Of a DNA stretch of 7,613 bases, positions 1 to 4,735 are shown piece by piece. The notes under the pieces are model-generated. The model was not told where the DNA came from and made no database searches. It was given only the letters and a program-made list of their open reading frames with translations. Numbering within the stretch: position 1 is the first letter of the stretch; each line of letters opens with the position of its first letter. The position numbers and the translations under genes were made by a program. This DNA comes from JALZAH01 sp051000755 (GTDB taxonomy: Bacteria; Actinomycetota; Acidimicrobiia; Acidimicrobiales; Palsa-688), in the NCBI GenBank assembly GCA_051000755.1, contig JBPCNZ010000141.1:1-7613 (forward strand), written 5' to 3'.

Positions 1-1
1 T

Positions 2-451
2 GGTCCCTCCCTGCGTGGGAGGTGTCGGTCCCGGTGGGAGCTACCCGGGGCGGCGTCCCGCCCCCCCCCCGAGGCGATCCACCGCTTCGACATCCGGCTG
101 CCGCCAGACAGCCCCTGGGGTCGGGCCGAGCTCGGTGAGCCGTACGAGATCACCGGATGGATCCGCTTCGCGGACGGCACCGAGCCGGACACGACCTCCC
201 TGGTCACCTTCGCCGACGCATTCCCTCCCACCCTCATCGGTTCCATCGAGACCACGTGGGTGCCGACCCTGGAGCTGACCGTGCACGTGCGCAACCGGCC
301 CGCCCCTGGGTGGCTGCTCGGGACGTTCCGTACCCGCCTCCTGATCGACGGTCTGCTCGAGGAGGACGGCGAGATCTGGGACAGCGACGGGCACCCAGTG
401 GCCCAGTGCCGTCAGCTGGCGCTGATCCTCCAGCCCCGGAAGGGCTCGTAG
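2..451 (+). CDS. TesB-like acyl-CoA thioesterase, C-terminal part (5' end outside window)
   Basis: The product is the second hotdog domain of a double-hotdog acyl-CoA thioesterase (thioesterase-like superfamily), which would hydrolyse acyl-CoA to free acid and CoA in the cytoplasm. The recognisable part starts at about 71, with EAIHRFDIRL, GEPYEITGWIRFADG, and then a strand-turn-strand ending in VAQCRQLALIL. By analogy with the TesB Asp/Thr/Gln active site, I place the candidates at Asp (codon 215), Thr (codon 266, in VPTLELTVH) and Gln (codon 413, in CRQLA); this alignment is from memory. The frame is open from position 2, but upstream of the C10 run at 61-70 the peptide is rich in Arg, Cys and Trp and does not look like the family. 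Frame 1 across that stretch (WSLPAWEVSVPV) looks better, so a one-base frame change is likely. The TAG stop is at 449-451. The thioesterase-like fold is fairly sure; the substrate is unknown. Confidence 0.8.
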   Translation, partial: GPSLRGRCRSRWELPGAASRPPPEAIHRFDIRLPPDSPWGRAELGEPYEITGWIRFADGTEPDTTSLVTFADAFPPTLIGSIETTWVPTLELTVHVRNRPAPGWLLGTFRTRLLIDGLLEEDGEIWDSDGHPVAQCRQLALILQPRKGS

Positions 452-517
452 CATAGAGGGGACAGCCGGCTCAACATGCGTGGGTCGGCCCGCCGTGCAC
501 CCGGGCGTCTCTCGCCG

Positions 518-585
518 GGCCAGCGGGTGCGGGCGTCTCTCACCAGCGCTGAGGCCAGCGGGTGCGGGCGTCCTTCACCAGCGCT
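518..585. repeat. Two tandem 33-bp repeats (35-bp period), each able to fold as a hairpin
   Basis: Copies lie at 518-550 and 553-585 and differ at only two adjacent bases. Each can fold as AGCG-GGTG / CACC-(AG)-CGCT around an 11-base loop: 522-529 pairs with 541-550, and 557-564 with 576-585. Both differences fall inside the loop. The loop core CGGGCGTCTCT also occurs once upstream at 502-512, in a degenerate third copy. The location, just after the thioesterase gene, would suit a terminator or an RNA structure, but there is no T-tract. Confidence 0.6.
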
Positions 586-587
586 TT

Positions 588-691
588 GAACCGAAAGTAT
601 CGGTTTTGCTCGGTTCGCGCACCGAATGTGTCGTCTGGCGGGATCTTCGGTTCATCACAGCTCGGGCGGCCCGGTATTTTCGGTTCATTCC
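588..691. promoter_or_regulatory. Cluster of TCGGTT/AACCGA boxes (possible operator array)
   Basis: TCGGTT occurs at 600-605, 610-615, 647-652 and 680-685; AACCGA occurs at 589-594 and ACCGAA at 621-626. The first pair forms a perfect inverted repeat, AACCGA-AAGTA-TCGGTT (589-605). The pair at 610-625 forms TCGGT-TCGCGC-ACCGA. Two longer direct copies, ATCTTCGGTTCATCAC (643-658) and ATTTTCGGTTCATTCC (676-691), match at 13 of 16 bases and lie 33 bp apart. The regular spacing of one and three helical turns suggests repeated protein binding sites; the binding protein is unknown. Confidence 0.4.
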
Positions 692-787
692 GTGGTCGGG
701 GCTGGCTTTAGCGCCCACGCCACAACACCGGACACCCTCACGTACATCGATCGCAACGGGCCGAGCGCTCGCCGCTGCCTCTTCTGG

Positions 788-825
788 CTGACGTTGGTGT
801 GCCGTGGGCTCTTAGGCTGACCGGC
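788..825 (+). promoter_or_regulatory. Probable leaderless promoter of the small gene at 826
   Basis: The -10 box TAGGCT (813-818) fits the actinobacterial TAnnnT pattern. Exactly seven bases separate it from the ATG at 826, so transcription would start at or next to the start codon. A weak -35 candidate, CTGACG (788-793), lies 19 bases upstream. No ribosome binding site precedes the ATG, which agrees with a leaderless message. Confidence 0.5.
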
Positions 826-1020
826 ATGGGCTCGATCATCAACGGCCGAGCATGGATCAAGGAGCGAACCCGGCACCTGGAGGTCGCCCTCGCCGACGAG
901 TCCTTGGATGCCGACCAGCATGCCGCCATCGAGGAAGAGCTGGATCGCCTGCGGGCCGAAGGCGTGGCGGCCGGACGGCACCGGCGGTGGTGGTGGGTTC
1001 TCGGCGGTCGACGCCCGTGA
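826..1020 (+). CDS. Small helical protein of unknown function (64 aa)
   Basis: I do not recognise a characterised family. The product begins MGSIINGRAWIKERTRHLEV. It continues as an amphipathic helical segment rich in Glu, Asp, Leu and Arg (about residues 10-48, with AIEEELDRLRAEG) that could form a short coiled coil. It ends in a basic, Trp-rich tail (RHRRWWWVLGGRRP) that might touch nucleic acid or membrane; this is inference only. The start at 826 is chosen over an in-frame GTG at 799 because the TAGGCT box ends seven bases before the ATG, and the first residues after 826 are the protein-like ones. There is no signal peptide or membrane span. The gene ends 48 bp before the convergent end of the large membrane-protein gene. 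The reading frame looks real from codon bias, but this rests on a short sequence. Confidence 0.6.
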   Translation: MGSIINGRAWIKERTRHLEVALADESLDADQHAAIEEELDRLRAEGVAAGRHRRWWWVLGGRRP

Positions 1021-1024
1021 GGTG

Positions 1025-1053
1025 AACCGCCGGGCGGTTGGCGCCGAGGCGCC
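1025..1053. terminator. Convergent hairpins between two gene ends
   Basis: A perfect stem AACCGC-CGG-GCGGTT (1025-1039) begins five bases after the stop of the small gene. A second palindrome, GGCGCC-GA-GGCGCC (1040-1053), follows at once. The two sit between converging stop codons (1020 on + and 1069 on -) and could end transcription from both sides. There is no T-tract, as is common in high-GC actinobacteria. Confidence 0.4.
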
Positions 1054-1068
1054 CAGACCGGATGCCGA

Positions 1069-3414
1069 TCAGGGAATGCAAATCCCCAGGACTATTATGC
1101 AGTGCGACGTCGGCGGGGTCGTGGTCGTGGGGGTTGGCCTCGTTGTCAACGTCGTGGTGGTGTTGGTCGGAGAAGGCGAGGCCGGAGGTGGTGACGTCCT
1201 CGGCGGGCCCGTAAACCCCCCCGACGTCGTCGGCGTGTGGCGGGAGGACGGGGGTGAGGACCCCGGGTACACAGATGACGGACTCGACGAATCAGACGGA
1301 CCCAGCGGCGTCGAAGCTCCCGGCAGGGGGGACGATACGGTGTTGCCGGGTGGGATGACGATCAACGGGGTGCTGTTCGGCGGGACGGTGGGCGGGTCGG
1401 CGGGCTTGCCCGGGAAAAGCGTCGGCCCCTTGGCGCCTTGGATGTTGACGGTTTCGAAGCGTGGGAAGCCCTTGGGGTGCACGACGATGGCTCCGATGAT
1501 CCCTGCCGCCAGGACACCGGCCGTCGCCACGGCGAGCAGGCGGGGACTGAGCGAGTCGACCAGTCGCCGGCGGCGGAGGCTCCATGGACGGGACGCATCC
1601 TTGCTCGAAAGGTCGCCGTCATCAGCCGACCATCCCAGCGCGGCCGCCAGGGGGACCGGCGCATCGTCGTCGAGGTCGATGCTCCCCGGCTTGGATGCGG
1701 TCGGCGGTTCGAACGGGGTCGGCGCTTCGAACGGGGTCGCCGGTTCGAATGCGCTGGGCGGCGTGGATCCGCCGGGCGGCGTGTCGTCGCCGGTCAGGCC
1801 CGCCCACGCTGAATCGTCGGGCGCCCAGTCGTCAATCGGCCACCCCTCGTCTCCGGCGCCCGACGCGGGGACCGCATCGGCGGGGGAGACGGCATCATCG
1901 GGGGTCTTGAGGTCCGGTCCCGACCGTGGGCCCGATCCGGGCGCCTCGGCATGGGCCGGAGCCGACCAGTCGATCGCTTCGGCAGCGAATGGGGTGAGTG
2001 GGGGGACCTCGGAACGGCGGCGGCGCAAACGACCCAACCCGCCACGGACTCTCTCGCCTGAAGGCGAGGGGTCGAGGCCCGCCAGCCCCTCATCGATCGA
2101 GTCCTCGGTCGTGAGCTCGTCCGGGGTGGGCGCCTCGGGGGTGGGCGCCTCGGAGGTGGGCGCCTCGGAGGTAGTAGCCCCGACCGGCGGGTCGTCGCTC
2201 GGATGACCGTCCGCGACCGCCGCTTCGGGGTCGAGTTCAGTGTCGACCTCGGGTTGGGCAGGGAGGTCGGAGGGAGCATCGAAGGGCTCGTCTTGGGCGG
2301 GGGCAGCAAAGGACGGCTCGGTGCGGGATGTCAGGACTGCGTCCCCGTCCCCGTCCCCGTCCCCGTCCCCGTCCCCGTCCCCGTCCCCGTCCCCGTCCCC
2401 GTCCCCGTCCCCGTCCCCGTCGCCGAGAGCGGCATGAAAGGCGGCGAGGGCAGCAGCGGCCACCGTCCCGGGCGGCACGTCGGCCTTCGGCGGCAACGAG
2501 CGGTAACGGTCAGTGGGCGTTGCGCCAACTGCGGCCGCCGGTGAGCGCGGGGCGCCGGTGGACGCCTCCGAGGACGAAGCGGCGATGGGGGGAGGGGGGG
2601 TTGGCGCCGGTGGGGGCACCGGAGCTGGGGGGGCGACCGGCTTCGGGGGCGGGGTGGGCGCCGGGGGCGCCAGGGGCGGCTCCGGCGCGGTCCTCTCAGG
2701 TCGCTCCACTGCCTCCTCGTCGATCAGGTCGCCGTCCCAGGCCTCGGCGCCGGCTAGCAGATACCGATCGAGAGCCAGCCGACCGGCGTCGGTGGCGATG
2801 GGCACCGGGCCACTGTCAGGATCGCCGAGGGCCTGCAGGCGCTCGACCAGGGCCAATCGGCTTCCGCAGGTCTCGCATCGGGCCAGGTGGTCCCCGATGG
2901 AGGCCGTCTCATCGGCGGGCAAGGTGGCGGTCACATAGGCGGTCAGGTCGGCACGGCTCGGGCAGGCCTTGGAGGCGGCCGTGGGCACCAGCTGGTCTTG
3001 GGCGGCGTTGGCCAGGGACGTCACCGCGCCGGGAGCCAGAGAAAGGATCTCGGCGACGACGGTGCTGGATCGCTTGTCAGCCAAGCGCAGCCAGAGTGCG
3101 GCCCGCTGGTCCATGGGCAGGGCCCACCAAGCGTCATGGAGAGGATCGGCCATGCCCGGAGGCGACGTTACGAAGCCGAACGGCTCCACCTCGCGGTAGG
3201 TGGCGCTCAACAACTCGATAGGCGACGGTGGGCCCAGCCAGGAAACCTGAGCCGCGACAGCCGCCTCCGCGGCCGCGTCGGCCCCGGTCTGTTCTCCACA
3301 AACAGCGAAGGCCAGCCGCCATGCGGCAGCCAGGTCCGCCGCAGTCGCGTCTCCCAGCACGTCTTGCATCGAAGGCCACACGCTACATGGCCAGAGGTCC
3401 TCCATGCCGTCCAT
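1069..3414 (-). CDS. Sigma-like / ZAS zinc-finger anti-sigma-like transmembrane fusion protein (781 aa)
   Basis: This is a multi-domain membrane protein (numbering from the ATG at 3414). Residues 27-58 (AWRLAFAVCGEQTGADAAAE) resemble ECF sigma region 2.1-2.2, without the usual downstream DNA-melting part. Residues 91-144 (LPMDQRAALWLRLADKRSS, then PGAVTSLANAA) resemble sigma region 4. Residues 151-183 carry C151 and then H176-x3-C180-x2-C183, the ZAS zinc-binding pattern of anti-sigma factors. A Pro-rich stretch (247-278), a (Gly-Asp)14 tract (331-358) and acidic repeats follow. Next are a basic cluster RRRR (614-617), one transmembrane helix (about 621-646), and a Ser/Thr/Pro-rich tail ending with two Cys. 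The positive-inside rule puts the sigma/zinc part in the cytoplasm and the tail outside. I infer a one-piece signal-transducing regulator of transcription; activity as a sigma factor is doubtful because region 2 is degenerate. The open frame runs up to 3615 but then overlaps the divergent gene. ATGs at 3414, 3405 or 3369 are all possible starts; 3414 has a poor AGGA just upstream. Confidence 0.75.
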   Translation of the reverse strand: MDGMEDLWPCSVWPSMQDVLGDATAADLAAAWRLAFAVCGEQTGADAAAEAAVAAQVSWLGPPSPIELLSATYREVEPFGFVTSPPGMADPLHDAWWALPMDQRAALWLRLADKRSSTVVAEILSLAPGAVTSLANAAQDQLVPTAASKACPSRADLTAYVTATLPADETASIGDHLARCETCGSRLALVERLQALGDPDSGPVPIATDAGRLALDRYLLAGAEAWDGDLIDEEAVERPERTAPEPPLAPPAPTPPPKPVAPPAPVPPPAPTPPPPIAASSSEASTGAPRSPAAAVGATPTDRYRSLPPKADVPPGTVAAAALAAFHAALGDGDGDGDGDGDGDGDGDGDGDGDGDGDAVLTSRTEPSFAAPAQDEPFDAPSDLPAQPEVDTELDPEAAVADGHPSDDPPVGATTSEAPTSEAPTPEAPTPDELTTEDSIDEGLAGLDPSPSGERVRGGLGRLRRRRSEVPPLTPFAAEAIDWSAPAHAEAPGSGPRSGPDLKTPDDAVSPADAVPASGAGDEGWPIDDWAPDDSAWAGLTGDDTPPGGSTPPSAFEPATPFEAPTPFEPPTASKPGSIDLDDDAPVPLAAALGWSADDGDLSSKDASRPWSLRRRRLVDSLSPRLLAVATAGVLAAGIIGAIVVHPKGFPRFETVNIQGAKGPTLFPGKPADPPTVPPNSTPLIVIPPGNTVSSPLPGASTPLGPSDSSSPSSVYPGSSPPSSRHTPTTSGGFTGPPRTSPPPASPSPTNTTTTLTTRPTPTTTTPPTSHCIIVLGICIP
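1706..1759 (-). repeat. Three 18-bp tandem units coding FE-P/A-T repeats
   Basis: Units at 1706-1723, 1724-1741 and 1742-1759 code for three six-residue repeats of the form (A/P)FE(P/A)(A/P)T in the cytoplasmic linker, close to the transmembrane helix. The first two units are nearly identical in DNA and the third has diverged. The unit length keeps the reading frame. Confidence 0.6.
2125..2169 (-). repeat. Three 15-bp tandem units coding SEAPT-type repeats
   Basis: Units at 2125-2139, 2140-2154 and 2155-2169 differ only at the last base. They code for five-residue (S/P)EAPT repeats in the linker, and a degenerate fourth unit follows. The length is a multiple of three, so gain or loss of a unit would not break the frame. 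Confidence 0.65.
2341..2424 (-). repeat. Hexanucleotide microsatellite coding (Gly-Asp)14
   Basis: On the + strand GTCCCC is repeated 13 times without error (2341-2418), followed by one imperfect unit. Read from the - strand as GACGGG codons it gives 14 Gly-Asp dipeptides. Near-identity of the units suggests recent expansion by slippage. The six-base period preserves the frame, so copy number would change linker length and negative charge and not inactivate the gene. Confidence 0.9.
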
Positions 3415-3429
3415 CGTCCTGTGCCGTTC

Positions 3430-3476
3430 CCGTCGTGACTTGACGGTGCGATGCGATCCGGCGTTGGCTGGCCCTG
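3430..3476 (+). promoter_or_regulatory. Probable promoter of the MFS gene, with inverted repeat over the -35
   Basis: TTGACG (3440-3445), an 18-base spacer and TTGGCT (3464-3469) form a plausible promoter. Seven bases then separate the -10 from the ATG at 3477, the same leaderless geometry as the promoter at 813. A 5-bp inverted repeat, CCGTC-GTGACTT-GACGG (3430-3446), overlaps the -35 box and could be an operator. The 62-bp gap also has to hold the promoter of the divergent gene. Confidence 0.4.
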
Positions 3477-4688
3477 ATGCCAACCCGCCGAGGTCGCCAA
3501 CCGCTGCCTCCCGGCTTCGCTGTGGTGTGGACGACCGTGGCTCTCGATCTGGTCGGATTCGGCATCGTCCTGCCCATCCTGCCCCTCTACGCCCGCCGAT
3601 TCCATGCCTCGTCACTGGAGGCGACCCTGCTCGTGGCCGCCTTCGCCGGGGCGTCGTTCGTGTTCTCGCCCCTCTGGGGACGCGTGGCCGATCGTCACGG
3701 ACGAAAGCCGGTCCTCATCGTCTCCTTGGTGGGTACCGCCGTCGGCAGCCTGGTTACCGGCCTGGCCGGCGGTCTGGTGCTGCTGTTCATCGGGCGCCTG
3801 ATCGACGGGGTATCGGGAGCCAGCGTCTCGGTCGCCCAGGCCAGCGTTGCCGATGTGGCCGACCCTCGCTCCCGACCTCGGCTCTTCGGGCTGCTCGGAG
3901 CGGCGTTCGGCGTCGGGTTCGTGGTCGGCCCGGCCATCGGCGCCCTCGGCGCCCTGGCCGGTCCTCGCGTCCCGTTCCTGATTGCCGCCGGGCTGGCAGG
4001 AACCAACGCTCTGGTTGCGCTGCGCCGCCTGCCCGAGACCCATCCTCCCTCCGCCCGCCACGAACATCACGGTCGGAGCCGGCGGTTTGAAGCCCTGCGA
4101 ACGCCAGGCGTTCTTCCCCTCATCTCCGTCTCGCTGTGCACCCTCGTGGCTTTCAGCGCTTTCGAAGCGACTTTCGCTCTGTTCGGCCGGGATCGCCTCG
4201 GCCTCGGCATCGGTTCGTCGGCGGCCACGTTCAGCGCGGTTGGCGCGGTGATCGTAATCGTCCAGGGTGGGTTGGTCCGCCCTGTCGTCCACCGTCTCGG
4301 CGAGGTCAGGACGCTGGGTGTGGGGTTGCTCCTCGACGCCGCCGGCCTCGCCCTGCTGGCCCCAGCACGCTCGTGGGCCGTGGCTGCGCCCGCCTTGGTG
4401 GTCCTGACCGTAGGTCAGGGCCTGGTCCAGACCACGATGTCGTCGACCCTCGCAGGACGGGCCGATCCTCGCCGGCGCGGTGAGGTGCTGGGTGCCCAGC
4501 AGTCGGCGGGGGGCCTTGCTCGAGTCATCGGGCCGGTCATCGGCGGGGCCCTGCTCGGTGAGCACGCCACCGATTGGCCCTACGCCGTGGGGGCCGTCCT
4601 CATGGTGGTCGCTCTGGGCCTCGTCATGCGCATCGGGACAGTCCCGCCGCTTGGCCACACCGCCGCCAAAGATGATGTTACTGTGTAG
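3477..4688 (+). CDS. MFS transporter, DHA1/TetA-like drug:proton antiporter
   Basis: This 403-residue inner-membrane protein has about 12 predicted hydrophobic helices, the usual length for 12-TM antiporters. Helix 1 carries the TetA-like LDLVGFGIVLPILPLYA signature (Asp24). Motif A is GRVADRHGRKP (68-78) in the loop after helix 2. QASVADVADPRSRPRLFG (121-138) and then the antiporter motif C region GVGFVVGPAIG (145-155) follow, as in tetracycline and multidrug exporters. A charged loop (about 185-207, His/Arg-rich) separates the two halves. The likely role is proton-driven efflux of a small molecule; the substrate cannot be read from sequence. The start at 3477 places helix 1 after a short basic N-terminus and fits a leaderless promoter. 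The stop codon lies inside an 18-bp palindrome, and the next gene begins 48 bp downstream. It is divergent from the sigma/anti-sigma-like gene. Confidence 0.9.
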   Translation: MPTRRGRQPLPPGFAVVWTTVALDLVGFGIVLPILPLYARRFHASSLEATLLVAAFAGASFVFSPLWGRVADRHGRKPVLIVSLVGTAVGSLVTGLAGGLVLLFIGRLIDGVSGASVSVAQASVADVADPRSRPRLFGLLGAAFGVGFVVGPAIGALGALAGPRVPFLIAAGLAGTNALVALRRLPETHPPSARHEHHGRSRRFEALRTPGVLPLISVSLCTLVAFSAFEATFALFGRDRLGLGIGSSAATFSAVGAVIVIVQGGLVRPVVHRLGEVRTLGVGLLLDAAGLALLAPARSWAVAAPALVVLTVGQGLVQTTMSSTLAGRADPRRRGEVLGAQQSAGGLARVIGPVIGGALLGEHATDWPYAVGAVLMVVALGLVMRIGTVPPLGHTAAKDDVTV

Positions 4689-4693
4689 TAACA
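4676..4693. promoter_or_regulatory. Perfect 18-bp palindrome upstream of the acyl-CoA dehydrogenase gene
   Basis: TGTTACT-GTGT-AGTAACA has 7-bp perfect arms around four bases and is AT-rich against a GC-rich background. It overlaps the stop codon of the transporter gene and lies 43 bp before the dehydrogenase ATG. The size and symmetry suit a dimeric repressor such as a TetR-family regulator, which commonly controls acyl-CoA dehydrogenase genes in actinobacteria. I cannot name the factor, and no such regulator gene is in the window. Confidence 0.55.
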
Positions 4694-4723
4694 AGTCGAC
4701 GCGCCGCGGCACGCGAGCGCTCC

Positions 4724-4730
4724 AGGAGGT
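4724..4730 (+). promoter_or_regulatory. Strong ribosome binding site of the dehydrogenase gene
   Basis: AGGAGGT lies five bases before the ATG at 4736 and fixes that start. It is the only clear Shine-Dalgarno sequence in the window. Confidence 0.8.
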
Positions 4731-4735
4731 GGCTC

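Larger units (their letters stand above)
452..825. other. Gene-free region with structured repeats
   Basis: No frame across these 374 bases gives a protein-like product with sensible composition. The region holds two tandem 35-bp hairpin units (518-585), a cluster of TCGGTT/AACCGA hexamers (589-685) in a locally less GC-rich stretch, and the probable promoter of the following small gene. It could hold regulatory DNA or an untranslated RNA; I recognise no known RNA family. Confidence 0.6.

Noticed and set aside
908..2206. Long + strand open frame (432 codons) opposite the membrane-protein gene
   Set aside because: It is antisense to a gene with recognisable domains, and its product is low-complexity Gly/Ser/Val sequence typical of a shadow of high-GC coding DNA.
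2341..2424. Repeat tract considered as a CRISPR array
   Set aside because: Units are contiguous 6-mers without spacers and lie inside a coding frame.
3415..3615. N-terminal extension of the membrane-protein gene up to 3615
   Set aside because: The added 67 residues are Arg/Gly-rich and overlap the 5' end of the well-supported MFS gene on the other strand.
3612..4712. 366-codon - strand frame across the transporter gene
   Set aside because: The product is rich in Gly, Arg, Asp, Glu and His, with no domain, and lies exactly opposite clear membrane-protein coding sequence.
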